Source: Pararhodobacter sp. (GTDB lineage: Bacteria > Pseudomonadota > Alphaproteobacteria > Rhodobacterales > Rhodobacteraceae). From it: a DNA stretch of 35,795 nucleotides. The stretch spans positions 1 to 35,795 of the forward strand of contig NZ_JAUCBZ010000002.1 in assembly GCF_034676545.1 (NCBI RefSeq), given 5' to 3'. The notes under the pieces were generated by a model. That model worked only from the letters and a program-made list of their open reading frames with translations. It was not told the origin of the DNA and searched no databases. A program made the position numbers and the translations under genes. Shown in pieces: positions 5,733 through 14,614 of this stretch (within the stretch, counting starts at the first letter, position 1; each line of letters begins with the position of its first letter).

Positions 5733-6983
5733 TTACGTCAACTGCGCAAAATCAATGATTGCCCAGCGCAATGTTGTTCCGGAGTAATTGATGTCAAAGG
5801 CAATCTGCCTGTTGCCGACCATCCATGCCGTCGCGCCAGATATGGAAATATATCCAACCGATGATGTCCAAGATCCATTGTAATAAATCGAAAACAACAT
5901 GAGAGGGCACAAGGACGTATCAAGGGCAGGAACGGTAAGCAGACCTTTTTGATTGCTTGTTGTCGTGACAATGACGCCGCGCCCCTTAATGCGGAGCATC
6001 GGAAAGTCTGAGCTGAACATGCTCTGCGCATTGGTCGCCGTGCGCACATCAACGTCAGGGTTGCTTACCCTCAGGCCATCAGTGCCATTGAGCCGCCAAC
6101 GCCATGTGAGAGTTGATCCAGTAGAGGGCATAGTTGGGTTGAGCCGTGGGATGCTCCACTGGATAGGTATGACAGCCGGGAAATTGCCCAAGCGCTGCTC
6201 ATTCCAGACCCGTATCCGGAAGCTGCTGTCTGTAATCCAGTGGACCTGCACGGTGCTTGGCTTGTCGTTATCCTGCCCAATACCGATGAATGTTACAAAT
6301 ACCGGCGGATGATCCGGATAACTTCCGGATAGGTTGACAATATCAGAGTATCCTTGCTGCAACTCATTGGTATCGAGCTTGCTAACTACGCGCCGGATCG
6401 CGCTATAGCGACCGGCCTCGGCGATCTGAAGCATGGATCGACTGGTATTTATCAGCAAATCGTCATCAGGACATGTCAGTACATTCGAGCCACGCCGGGC
6501 TATAAATATTCCGGGCCCACGCGTGGGATGCGTCCCATACAAAAATCTCCACTGGAGTGGGCCGACCTCTCGGTCATCCGTCTTGTCTGCCGGATTGTTA
6601 AGGCTGAGATAGGCAAAATTGTTGCCGTTAGAGCGGGGGCTAATGCGCGCGCCCTCAACCGTTGCAGATGTATTCGTGTAGGTAACAATGGCGCTATTGT
6701 ACCCTGTAATTGTGCCTGTATTGCTGTAATTCGGGATGTTCTGCGCGGTTTGCCTACGCCAGCAGGCCGTTAGAGGCAGAACGTCAAGCGGGTTGTATGT
6801 AATCCAGCCCGCCCCATTGATCGTCGCATCCCACGAGTATCTGGCAGCGTTTAGGGTCTCACTCCACCGCGTCGAAAATGCTGTCTGCTCATCTGTTAGG
6901 CTTGGGGATGTGGCATCATATCCCGGCCGGCTCACGACAAACTGCCCGTTTGCCATATCAAGGAGATAACGGGGAACAACCAT
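5733..6983 (-). CDS. Hypothetical tail protein (baseplate or fibre base)
   Basis: 416 residues without a family I recognise. It is almost all beta, with many Trp, Asn, Thr and Ser residues and repeated short strands (TSATVEGARISPRSNG, GATAWMVGNRQIAFD), as expected of a tail-tip or fibre component. Its ATG (6983) overlaps the stop of the tail-tip gene by 1 base. An in-frame ATG nine residues on (MANGQFVVSRPGYD) is an alternative start, and PGYDA is a common start to phage tail-tip-associated proteins. No hydrolase motif or signal peptide. Base composition is lower in GC than in the structural genes upstream, which suits a rapidly exchanged host-range gene. Confidence 0.65.
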   Translation of the reverse strand: MVVPRYLLDMANGQFVVSRPGYDATSPSLTDEQTAFSTRWSETLNAARYSWDATINGAGWITYNPLDVLPLTACWRRQTAQNIPNYSNTGTITGYNSAIVTYTNTSATVEGARISPRSNGNNFAYLSLNNPADKTDDREVGPLQWRFLYGTHPTRGPGIFIARRGSNVLTCPDDDLLINTSRSMLQIAEAGRYSAIRRVVSKLDTNELQQGYSDIVNLSGSYPDHPPVFVTFIGIGQDNDKPSTVQVHWITDSSFRIRVWNEQRLGNFPAVIPIQWSIPRLNPTMPSTGSTLTWRWRLNGTDGLRVSNPDVDVRTATNAQSMFSSDFPMLRIKGRGVIVTTTSNQKGLLTVPALDTSLCPLMLFSIYYNGSWTSSVGYISISGATAWMVGNRQIAFDINYSGTTLRWAIIDFAQLT

Positions 6984-7252
6984 CAGCCCTTACCCATGAT
7001 GTAAGCGTTATTGAGGTCAATGATCATATTGCCGTTGGTGGCCTCCAGAACCCCGGCGGCCATCCGCCCGAAATTGCCAGAGATTGCATCCAATGACCCG
7101 ACAGTTATATGCCCGGCGGTGATGGAGCCCGGCGCGATAATGTTGACATTCCAATAGGCACGCCCCGAAGCGGCATCGATCGAGAACAACAGCCGTGTGC
7201 CGAGCCCGTCCCATGACGTTGAAGCGGTCGGCCTGCACAATGGCGTGTCCAC
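6983..7252 (-). pseudogene. Out-of-frame 3' end of the tail-tip gene
   Basis: This frame encodes GTRLLFSIDAASGRAYWNVN, then IIAPGSITAGHITVGSLDAI and NMIIDLNNAYIMGKG, a typical C-terminus of tail-tip proteins that carry a DUF1983-like end. It is out of frame with the 5' part at 7105-9693. Between them a third frame encodes AIVQADRFNVM. Removing one base from the CC at 7243-7242 and one from the GGG at 7212-7210 (minus strand) joins all three into one 902-residue protein. A GTG at 7252 could start this piece alone, but no ribosome binding site is evident. Stop at 6983-6985. Confidence 0.7.
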
Positions 7253-9693
7253 GAGGTGGCGCTTGCCCCGGTGCCTTTCACGGCCATGATCCACGCGCCA
7301 TAGACAGATGCCCCGGCTGTGCCCTTGACCCCCACCTGCCACGCCGCCGTAAAGCCGGATGGGGCCGCCATTGTCATGGACGTGACAGTCACGCTCGCCG
7401 CCACATCGCCCACCTCTGCCTCAATCCCGTCAATCCGGAGGCCGGTTGAGCTCATCGCATCGGCAAGGGCAGTTTGCTGTGTGGTGAGCGTGGCGACATT
7501 CTGGGCAGCGCTATCCGCCTTGCCGTTAGCCGATTCCGCCACCGCCTTGATGGCGAGCGTCTCCTGCGCCAGAGCTTCCGTCTCTCCGGCACGTACCGTG
7601 CGTTCCTGTTCAATGCTGGCCTCAGCCGCGCCGACGCGCACGCCCACGCGCTCCACTTCGGTCTTGCTCGCCTCCCACACCTTGTCGGCTTTGAGCTTTG
7701 CCGCCGCGTCGATATTGGCGATAGCCATCGCCATATCATCCGCAATCGCCTGGAACTCCGCTGCAGCCTGCCGACCCTCGGTCGCCACTTGCTCACGCAA
7801 GCCCGCCTCGAACATCTCCACCGTGATGACACCAGCCCCCGGCGTCACGGTCAGGTCACCCGTGGTCACCTCTGCCCATGCCGTCCGCACCGTGGTGCGC
7901 TTGGGGGTGGTCGTAATGGTGCCCTGTACCTCATAGGTGGTCTTGCCCTGCACGCCGGCAGAGATCAGCAGCTCGCCGGAGTTGGGCGAGGCGCTGGACG
8001 CGGACAACACCGCCCCCGTGCCGCCCTTGATCCGGTAGGCGATCTGGATGGTATCCACCGTGGCATCCAAGATCGGAGCCCAGGTGATCCGCAGGGCCGG
8101 CTGCCGGTTGCCGTCATTGCCCACCAGCGAGGTGGCGGCAACACTCATCAGCGGCACGGTATTGATCAGCGTCGGCTTGTCACCCGGCACGCCGCCGGCA
8201 CTCACCGTGCCCTCATCGGCCTCCGACCACGCATATGCCGCCGCGCCAATCTCGCGCAGGGTAAGTGTCACCGTCTGGTCCGCGTGCTGTGTCAGGCTGG
8301 CAATCATCCACGTGCGCAGGCCATAGCGCGCGCTATTCCACCGCACCCAATCCCCCGGCTCCAGCACCACGGCGCTAAAGCCCAGCGTGATGGTGGCGGT
8401 TGCCTGCAAGCGAGCAAGGCCCAACTGCATCTGGGCAAGGCGCTGCGCCTGCAAGCCGTGATGCACGGAGGGATAATCCACCTGCACCCGGATAATCTCG
8501 CCGTCCGCTGCCTCCGCCGCAGCAGAGGTGCGGGCCGCATAGGCCATCAGCTCATATTGCTGTTTGGGGTCCGAAAAACTGCCAAATACCCCGTTTGTCA
8601 GCTCCGCGCGCGGCCGCCGCGCCGCGAACCGCACCGGACGGCCGGAGACAAGATCGCCATCGGTGATGGTCGGATAGGTGACAATCTGCGCCACCCCGGC
8701 CTGCGGGCTGTATGCCCCAACGCTCTCATAGAGCGCACCGCCGCACGCATCCAGAAAGCGCTGGATGACGGAGGCGTGCTCCTCATCTGCCGCCACATAG
8801 GTGCCGCAGCGATAGCGCGGCGCGGTGCTGCCATCGCTCTCCGCCACCAGCTCATCGCAGGCATTGGCGGCCGCCGTATAGGCGTCAAGGTTGAGATCAG
8901 CGGGCGCAACGCCCATGCCCACGGTCAGCTCACCGCCAAGCCACGTTCCGCGCTGGTAATTATAGAGCTGGAGGATGGGATTTTCGGAAAATTCCCACGT
9001 CCGCTCATCAGCCCAACGATGCGCGCCGGAGCCCCCCACCGTGGAATCCTTGCGCCAGTCGTACAGCCGGCGGCCGCGCAAGTCGAAAACGCATTGCGGG
9101 ATGCCGTCCGGAAATGCCTCCTCGTCATACAGCCCGCTCACATGGGCATAGCAGACGCCGGCAAGCCGATCCTGCGCCGTCCAGCGCCCGGCAGGATTTG
9201 CATAATTGACCAGCACGTTAGAGGCGGGCTGGTCGGAATAGCCGTGCCACAGCACCACGGTCAGATAAGAGATGCCGGTTGCACCGATCACCCCCTCGAC
9301 GCGATAATCCGTGCGCCAGGCATTGCCGCCAATGCGGGTCACGGCATGGCGCTTGCCGGCCACCCACACCCCGTCAAGCCCGTCATGCGGCCCGTCCCCG
9401 AGCACCTGCACGAGGTCGAGCATGTTGTTGTTGTCGGCAAAACTATTGGAGTAAGCCAGAAATCCGGCCGTCCCCACGCGCCCGTAAGAGCCGCCACGCG
9501 CAACGCCGCCGCCCATGCGCAAGTCGGTCTGCACCCCGGTCTGCGCCGTTGTGCCCGTCTTGCCACTCAGGGCAGACGAGGCATAGGCGAGCCCGCCGGC
9601 AATGCCCACATTGATAAGGCCGCCGAGCACGGCCCCCGCCGTAGTACCGGCGAGGCCCACCGCTCCGACAATGGCAGGCGCAATAAACGGCAT
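7105..9693 (-). CDS. Tail tip / host specificity protein, J- or GTA gp15-like (3' end frameshifted)
   Basis: Forms the tip of the tail and contacts the host. As read it has 862 residues: a glycine/alanine-rich N-terminus (about 1-50, AGAVLGGLINVGIAGGLAYAS), a hub-like domain (DGVWVAGKRHAVTRIGG), a central domain with LEPGDWVRWNSARYGLRTW (about 440), a fibronectin-like region, then a helical stretch (about 620-760) and DUF1983-like strands. Its last 45 or so residues (from RHCAGRPLQRHG) are out of frame and non-native. The true end lies in the frame ending at 6983. It follows the NlpC/P60-like gene, matching the g14-g15 order of gene transfer agents. Whether the break is real or an assembly error is unknown. 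Confidence 0.82.
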   Translation of the reverse strand: MPFIAPAIVGAVGLAGTTAGAVLGGLINVGIAGGLAYASSALSGKTGTTAQTGVQTDLRMGGGVARGGSYGRVGTAGFLAYSNSFADNNNMLDLVQVLGDGPHDGLDGVWVAGKRHAVTRIGGNAWRTDYRVEGVIGATGISYLTVVLWHGYSDQPASNVLVNYANPAGRWTAQDRLAGVCYAHVSGLYDEEAFPDGIPQCVFDLRGRRLYDWRKDSTVGGSGAHRWADERTWEFSENPILQLYNYQRGTWLGGELTVGMGVAPADLNLDAYTAAANACDELVAESDGSTAPRYRCGTYVAADEEHASVIQRFLDACGGALYESVGAYSPQAGVAQIVTYPTITDGDLVSGRPVRFAARRPRAELTNGVFGSFSDPKQQYELMAYAARTSAAAEAADGEIIRVQVDYPSVHHGLQAQRLAQMQLGLARLQATATITLGFSAVVLEPGDWVRWNSARYGLRTWMIASLTQHADQTVTLTLREIGAAAYAWSEADEGTVSAGGVPGDKPTLINTVPLMSVAATSLVGNDGNRQPALRITWAPILDATVDTIQIAYRIKGGTGAVLSASSASPNSGELLISAGVQGKTTYEVQGTITTTPKRTTVRTAWAEVTTGDLTVTPGAGVITVEMFEAGLREQVATEGRQAAAEFQAIADDMAMAIANIDAAAKLKADKVWEASKTEVERVGVRVGAAEASIEQERTVRAGETEALAQETLAIKAVAESANGKADSAAQNVATLTTQQTALADAMSSTGLRIDGIEAEVGDVAASVTVTSMTMAAPSGFTAAWQVGVKGTAGASVYGAWIMAVKGTGASATSWTRHCAGRPLQRHGTGSAHGCCSRSMPLRGVPIGMSTLSRRAPSPPGI

Positions 9694-9699
9694 GTCAGA

Positions 9700-10104
9700 T
9701 TATCCCACTCGATAGGCCCGCTTAAGCCGGGCGCGCGGCGTACGCGTGAGGCCGGCCGGGGCCATGCCCAGCACATCAGCGCCGATCACCACGACGCCCG
9801 CCTCTCCGCCATCCTCATCAATCACACCCACATCGCCCCGCTGCGCGAGGCTGGGCGGCACCTCTGGCAGCACCGCCGCCAGCGCATCGCCGATGCCGGA
9901 AAAGCCCCGCTCCACCAGCAGTCGCGCCGCGCCGGTCGCGCTGTCATAGGCGGGCAGATCCGCATAGGGCTCCGCCCCGGATACCGCCCGCACCACATCC
10001 ATGGTGAGCCGCCAGCAGTCCCGCTGCCCCCAAACAAAAATGCCGCCCTGATAGGCGGCAATCACATCGTAAAGGCGCTCTGGCCAATCGGCGGGGCGGG
10101 GCAT
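9700..10104 (-). CDS. DUF6950 / NlpC-P60-like tail assembly protein
   Basis: 134 residues. The N-terminal half carries FVWGQRDCWRLTMDVVRAVSG, the Cys-containing motif of NlpC/P60-related tail proteins (Cys in G-x-x-DC), followed by YDSATGAARLL, typical of the DUF6950 group. The C-terminal part (PPSLAQRGDVGVIDEDGGEA, VVIGADVLGMAPAGL) fits the same family. In lambda-like phages and gene transfer agents this protein lies just before the tail-tip gene and may cleave peptidoglycan during entry or act in tip assembly. An obvious active-site His is missing from the C-terminal part, so activity is uncertain. ATG 10104 overlaps the stop of the small membrane gene upstream; the GTG at 10107 is an alternative. 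Confidence 0.75.
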   Translation of the reverse strand: MPRPADWPERLYDVIAAYQGGIFVWGQRDCWRLTMDVVRAVSGAEPYADLPAYDSATGAARLLVERGFSGIGDALAAVLPEVPPSLAQRGDVGVIDEDGGEAGVVVIGADVLGMAPAGLTRTPRARLKRAYRVG

Positions 10105-10244
10105 CACATAACCCCAATCAGTCGCAAGAAGAAAATACCAAGACTAAAAAACCCGGCCGCGAATGCAAACATTACCGCCAATACTGGCGAATAAACAATG
10201 ACAACGACAACAAGGCAAAGTGTATAATAAATATAATCTTTCAC
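10104..10244 (-). CDS. Small membrane protein nested between two tail genes (46 residues)
   Basis: GTG 10244 shares GTGA with the stop of the upstream minor tail gene, and its own TGA (10106-10104) overlaps the ATG of the next gene. Both junctions point to translational coupling and to a real gene. The product has a short start (KDYIYYT), a first hydrophobic segment (LCLVVVVIVYSPVLAVMFAF) and a second (GFFSLGIFFLRLIGV). It is much more AT-rich than its neighbours. A two-span membrane peptide in this place is not part of the lambda or gene-transfer-agent tail set, and its role is unknown. Confidence 0.65.
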   Translation of the reverse strand: MKDYIYYTLCLVVVVIVYSPVLAVMFAFAAGFFSLGIFFLRLIGVM

Positions 10245-10834
10245 TTCTTTTGACTCCCCGGCAACCGCCCCCACCATGTGCGCTGCGCGCCCGCAAGCGT
10301 GGCGTGCTTCATCCCGCCATCTGTGGGGTCAATGCGACGCTGATCGACATCGGAATAGATCCGCCACCCCTTGCGCGTCAGATCGCGCGCCACGCTCTCA
10401 CAGGTGATCTTGAGCACCGCCTGCCCGCCTATCGCATCCTCATGCGTGACCTGATCGACAGTCCCGCGCCACGCCCGCTGCACCGAGACAAGCGCGCGTG
10501 TATCGGGATGGATATAGGCCCGCCGCAGCGTCACCGGCCGGCGGTGATATTGCTCCGCCTCGATGCTGGCGAGGGTGTCCGGCGTCAGGTCGCTATTGGC
10601 GATAGAGGTGAGCGTGAGGCCCAGCGCGGTGGATTCAAGGCTGCCGGACAGCGTCACCTCATCCATGCCGATCAGCGCGCCGGCCCCGATATAGGTCAGC
10701 CCGCCATAGGTGAGCTTCCCCGCGCCATCCCAAAAACCATAGGTGCCGCTGGCAAAATCAAATTGCACAAGGGTATGCGTCACCATCCGCCCGCTGGCGA
10801 GCAAGGCCAGCGTGGCGCTATCATATGCCCGCAT
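10241..10834 (-). CDS. Minor tail protein, GTA gp13 position (DUF2163-like)
   Basis: 197 residues, beta-rich. The start (MRAYDSATLALLASGRMVTH), an early LVQFDFASGTYGFWDGAGKL, and the central GMDEVTLSGSLESTALGLTL resemble phage proteins annotated as DUF2163 or as minor tail proteins with a modular interaction domain. It lacks the longer C-terminus of the GTA member (about 290 residues), so the family is tentative. In gene transfer agents the DUF2163 gene sits just before the NlpC/P60 gene, as here. Its stop overlaps the start of the small membrane gene. Probably part of the tail-tip complex. Confidence 0.65.
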   Translation of the reverse strand: MRAYDSATLALLASGRMVTHTLVQFDFASGTYGFWDGAGKLTYGGLTYIGAGALIGMDEVTLSGSLESTALGLTLTSIANSDLTPDTLASIEAEQYHRRPVTLRRAYIHPDTRALVSVQRAWRGTVDQVTHEDAIGGQAVLKITCESVARDLTRKGWRIYSDVDQRRIDPTDGGMKHATLAGAQRTWWGRLPGSQKK

Positions 10835-10849
10835 CGGGTCACCTCAATG

Positions 10850-11497
10850 TCAGGAGAGGACTTGCACGGCCTCAAATGAGGCAGACCCCAGCGGCCCGCT
10901 CTCGTCGCACTGCCAGCTATCGGGCACGATCATCATGATGCAGGCCGGGCGCACCAGCGCCACCACGGCCCCGGCCGCCGGGGCGGGATTGAGCCGCACG
11001 GCAGGCTCTACCGTCACCGTCATTACGCCCGCTGCCGAGGCGGTGACGGCCTCGGTAATCTCATGATAGGCCCGCACCCCGGCCCACGGAAATGACAGCC
11101 TGTCGCCAGCGCTGGCCTTGTATCCAGCCGGCAGGCCGGAGAGGGTCAGCGTCGTGGCGGTCGCGGCCCCAAGCGTTGCCGTACCGCCCCAAACCCCGCC
11201 CCCGGCCTTGACCAGCCCCAGCGCCCTCACCCCATAAGCAACGGGATAAGAGCCCAGCCAGTCATAACCGAGGATGCGCCGCGTGCCCGCAAGCGAGCCA
11301 TGCCACGCATTGAGCGCCCGCCGGCCAGACCAGCGCAGCGGCTCTGTCTGGATCGAGAGCCGCCACAACGCCGCCCCGCTCTCCACCGCCTGCACCGCCC
11401 CGCTGGCGAGAGAGTTGACAGACAACGCCCGCCCCAGCGTCATCTGCGAGCGCACATAGCGCAGATCCGGCAACGGGCGCGGAATGGTTATCGCCAT
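10850..11497 (-). CDS. Minor tail protein, GTA gp12 position
   Basis: 215 residues, beta-rich. Recognisable segments: PRPLPDLRYVRSQMTLGRAL, WHGSLAGTRRILGYDW, then a low-complexity Gly/Ala/Thr stretch (about 95-125) and a C-terminal GDRLSFPWAGVRAYHEITEA. It shares the general look of distal tail proteins in alphaproteobacterial prophages, but I do not recognise an exact family; DUF2460 (GTA gp12) is possible. The ATG overlaps the tape-measure stop by one base, which supports co-translation. Likely part of the baseplate or distal tail. Confidence 0.6.
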   Translation of the reverse strand: MAITIPRPLPDLRYVRSQMTLGRALSVNSLASGAVQAVESGAALWRLSIQTEPLRWSGRRALNAWHGSLAGTRRILGYDWLGSYPVAYGVRALGLVKAGGGVWGGTATLGAATATTLTLSGLPAGYKASAGDRLSFPWAGVRAYHEITEAVTASAAGVMTVTVEPAVRLNPAPAAGAVVALVRPACIMMIVPDSWQCDESGPLGSASFEAVQVLS

Positions 11498-14400
11498 CAG
11501 GTTCTCCGCCCCATCATGGTGCGCCCGCGCTGGGCCTCGACCCAGCTCGGCACAGCCTGTTGCAATTGCCGCGTGTGCTCCGCAAACATGGGAGCCACCG
11601 CCGCCCGCATCTGTTCCGCCGTCATGTTCGCGCCTCGCGCGTCGATATGGAGTGGGGCACTGATGCTCATGGGTGCCCCCGGTGCAGAATTTGCCTGCAC
11701 CGCCCGCACCCGCCCCGCGACGCCCCCGGTTGAGAGATACCGCATGGAGCCGCTGTTGATGGCATCAAGCAGGGCCGCATGTTTCCGCGCAGCCGTCGCC
11801 TTCACCACATATTCCCCATTGGAGAGCATGGCAGGAATGCTGTCAGAAGTGCCCGTACCGGGGCCGGCAATGCGCCCGCCAGTGGCGGCATGAACAGGCC
11901 CGCCCTTGGAATACAGGCCAATGGAGCCGCCGCCCGCACCGCCGGTCAAGCCACCCATCAATGTGCCCAGCAGACCGCCCTTTCCGCCGCCCATCATGCT
12001 AGCGAGAGGCCCCTCACCGAGTAGCGCCGCCTTCAGAACCATCTGCCCCAGCAGATCCAGCGTATCCCCCAGTACGTCATTCCAAGAACTGGTGCCCCGG
12101 ATCAGAGCGTTCAGCGAGGTCATGGTGTGATTGCCGAGCTCGCGCTGCAAATCCAGATTGTCTTGCTGCTTTTGCCCGGCCTCATCCATCCGCTGCGCCA
12201 CTGTGGCATAGGCCGCCGCCTCGCGCTCCACTTCCGCGATCAGGTCCGCCGTCTCCGCCCGGCCCGCTGCCTTTGCCGCGTTCAGCAATTCCTGCTTTGC
12301 CCGCGCGAATTCGATGGCATAGGCACTCTTGCCAAACACGGAAATCTCCAGCTCCATGTCAGCAATGTTGCGCTGAATATCCTCGCGCGCGCGCTGATAT
12401 TCATCCGCCCGCTCCTCCTTCTGTTTTTTGCCCTCTGACCCACGGCGCATCTCTGCGGCCAATTCCTCTTTCGCCAGCCGCACAAAATCGGCATCAGTCA
12501 GATTGGTGGCCCCGCGTGCCTTCGCCTCTTTCCGCAGGTCCACAATCTTCTTTTCAAGGTCGATCGCCTCGCGCGTCATGGAATTGCGCTTGGCCAGATC
12601 CGCCATGAAATCCTTGCCTGCGGCGCTCGCCTCTTTCCATGCGGCTACAGCGTCATCCATCAGCGGTGCACCCTGCCCCAAACGGGACAGAGCATCGCGG
12701 GTATCATTGGCCGCACCTGTCACGTCCTGAAGAGCGGTGAGCATCTGCGCCAGATTTGCAACCCAGCCCCCGAATTTGGGATGGGCGCGCCCAAGAGCTT
12801 CCAGCGCACCGCGCGCGTCATCGGCGGAAACCTCCCCCGCCTGAAGCGCGTCGCGCAGATCATTCACCTGATCCACAGCATCGGGCGGCAGAATATTGGC
12901 GTTTTGTGCCGCCCGCGCCGCTGCATCTATATATTGCAGGAGCCTTTCACGTGTCCGGTCTATAGCTGCATCCGCGACCTGCAACTCACGTGTCAGGCGG
13001 GCAAACTCACCGCCCGGCGTGGCTTTCAACTCTTCCGAGAGATTTTCGGAAGCCGTCTTTGCATGTGCCGCCCGCTCCGCAAAAGCCCGCAACTCATCAA
13101 CCAGCCACTGCATGCCAGAGTCGGCATTTGCAATTGCGGAAATCCTGTCAAGAAGACGCTCCGCACTGACCGAACCATCATCCAGCCCCACACGCAGGGC
13201 CCGCAATTCGTCTTCCGTGCCATCATCAATCCGGCCCATGCCCACAAGGTCACGGCCCCGCTCTTTATCCAAGAGCGTATCAAAGGCCCGCGAGAGATCC
13301 GAAATGGTGCTCTTAACCTCCCCCTCGCTCACCTTCACTGCGTTGAGTAAGGCGTTGACCGTCCGCGACTGGATGGAGGCCGTGCTCTTTTCAATACCGG
13401 CCGCGGCCCCCTTCGCTGCGGATTCCACATTCCGCAGGCTTTCCGCATAAAGGTTCGCGCCGGCACTAGCCTCGCTGGAAGTCGCGGAAAACAGCGCTAG
13501 CGCCCCGACTGCGGTCGCGCCGATCACAACCCCCAATGGCCCAGCCGCCGCCGTCAAGCCGCCAATGGCCTTGGCCACGCCGCTCATGCCAGCCGCGGAC
13601 CGCAAGGCCACCGCAAATTTCATCACAGCAGTTGTGGCAAGGCCCAAATTTGAAATCATGCCACCTATAGCGCGGCCAACCAGCGCCCCGGCAATGATGG
13701 CGGCCACCTTCAAAACCACGTCGCCAGTCTGCTCAAAATTGTCCGCGAGGCCATTTAGGCCTGCCACAAGCCGCTGCGAAACCGAAAGGCTCTCATCTGT
13801 CGAGCCGATATATTTCATGAAGGCATTGCGGATACGGGTCATGCCCTGATCTATGGTCTGGGCAGAATTGGCGGCCATGGAGGCCACCTTGCCATACCCC
13901 CGCAGCGCACCCTCGAAAAAGTCCCGGTTGGAAACAGCACCCTCATTCACAAGCTGCTTCAGCTTGGAAACCGAACCGCCAGCAGCGTCAATGCCATGGG
14001 CAACGGCCATCAGCAGCGGCTGCGATCCTTCCATGATCGAGCCAAACTCTTCCGCCTGCACCCGAGAAGAGCCCAGAAGCTGGCCAAGCTGTGTCAGCGC
14101 GCCCGAGGCTTCCGCCGCGCTTTTCCCGGCCACGCGCAGCGACATCGCCACCACATCGGAAAACCGCGTCAGGTCTTCCGTGCTCGCGCCAAGCTCCGCC
14201 TGCGCCTGCGCTGCCTTGCCGTAAACATCCGCAAGAGATTCCAATGGCGCGGAATTGCGTTGCGCCAGCGTATAAAGCCGCTCCAGAACCGCAACCTGTT
14301 CCGCCCCCACCACACCGGCAACAGCCAGCGAGTTTTTCGCCCGCGTCCAGGCATCGGCATAGGAAAGGACTTCCTTTGTCGTAAGCGCGGCAGCAACGCC

Positions 14401-14592
14401 ACCAAGCGGCGCCACCAGCCCGCGTGCCATCCCCGCGCCAATCAGCTTCAGGTTATGTTCGCTCTTGATAAAGCGGGATTCAATCTTGCGGGCCTGCCCG
14501 TTGGCAATGCCGGCAGCGCGGTTCATCTCGCGCTGATATTGCTTCATATCAGCAGATAGCTGTACAACCAGCTTCTCAACATCGGTTGCCAT
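11497..14592 (-). CDS. Tape measure protein
   Basis: 1031 residues. Sets tail length and probably crosses the envelope during injection. Start ATG 14592 (MATDVEKLVVQLSADMKQYQ) was chosen over an upstream one because the added residues lie over the promoter region of the divergent gene. Residues about 70-250 match the tape_meas_nterm domain (YADAWTRAKNSLAVAG, ESLADVYGKAAQAQAELGAS, GEFGS-like QAEEFGSIMEGSQPLL). A hydrophobic stretch lies at about 280-380, followed by long coiled-coil regions (about 380-800) rich in Glu, Arg and Ala. The Gly-rich C-terminus ends SKGGPVHAATGGRI and SDSIPAMLSNGEYVVKA, a usual tape-measure tail. Confidence 0.93.
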   Translation of the reverse strand: MATDVEKLVVQLSADMKQYQREMNRAAGIANGQARKIESRFIKSEHNLKLIGAGMARGLVAPLGGVAAALTTKEVLSYADAWTRAKNSLAVAGVVGAEQVAVLERLYTLAQRNSAPLESLADVYGKAAQAQAELGASTEDLTRFSDVVAMSLRVAGKSAAEASGALTQLGQLLGSSRVQAEEFGSIMEGSQPLLMAVAHGIDAAGGSVSKLKQLVNEGAVSNRDFFEGALRGYGKVASMAANSAQTIDQGMTRIRNAFMKYIGSTDESLSVSQRLVAGLNGLADNFEQTGDVVLKVAAIIAGALVGRAIGGMISNLGLATTAVMKFAVALRSAAGMSGVAKAIGGLTAAAGPLGVVIGATAVGALALFSATSSEASAGANLYAESLRNVESAAKGAAAGIEKSTASIQSRTVNALLNAVKVSEGEVKSTISDLSRAFDTLLDKERGRDLVGMGRIDDGTEDELRALRVGLDDGSVSAERLLDRISAIANADSGMQWLVDELRAFAERAAHAKTASENLSEELKATPGGEFARLTRELQVADAAIDRTRERLLQYIDAAARAAQNANILPPDAVDQVNDLRDALQAGEVSADDARGALEALGRAHPKFGGWVANLAQMLTALQDVTGAANDTRDALSRLGQGAPLMDDAVAAWKEASAAGKDFMADLAKRNSMTREAIDLEKKIVDLRKEAKARGATNLTDADFVRLAKEELAAEMRRGSEGKKQKEERADEYQRAREDIQRNIADMELEISVFGKSAYAIEFARAKQELLNAAKAAGRAETADLIAEVEREAAAYATVAQRMDEAGQKQQDNLDLQRELGNHTMTSLNALIRGTSSWNDVLGDTLDLLGQMVLKAALLGEGPLASMMGGGKGGLLGTLMGGLTGGAGGGSIGLYSKGGPVHAATGGRIAGPGTGTSDSIPAMLSNGEYVVKATAARKHAALLDAINSGSMRYLSTGGVAGRVRAVQANSAPGAPMSISAPLHIDARGANMTAEQMRAAVAPMFAEHTRQLQQAVPSWVEAQRGRTMMGRRT

Positions 14593-14614
14593 GGGATCTC
14601 TCTGGAATGTCAAA

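Noticed and set aside
7474..10194. A 906-codon plus-strand open frame opposite the tail-tip gene
   Set aside because: GC-rich coding DNA often leaves the opposite frame open. The composition (very high Arg, His, Gly) is not protein-like and the minus strand carries recognised tail genes.
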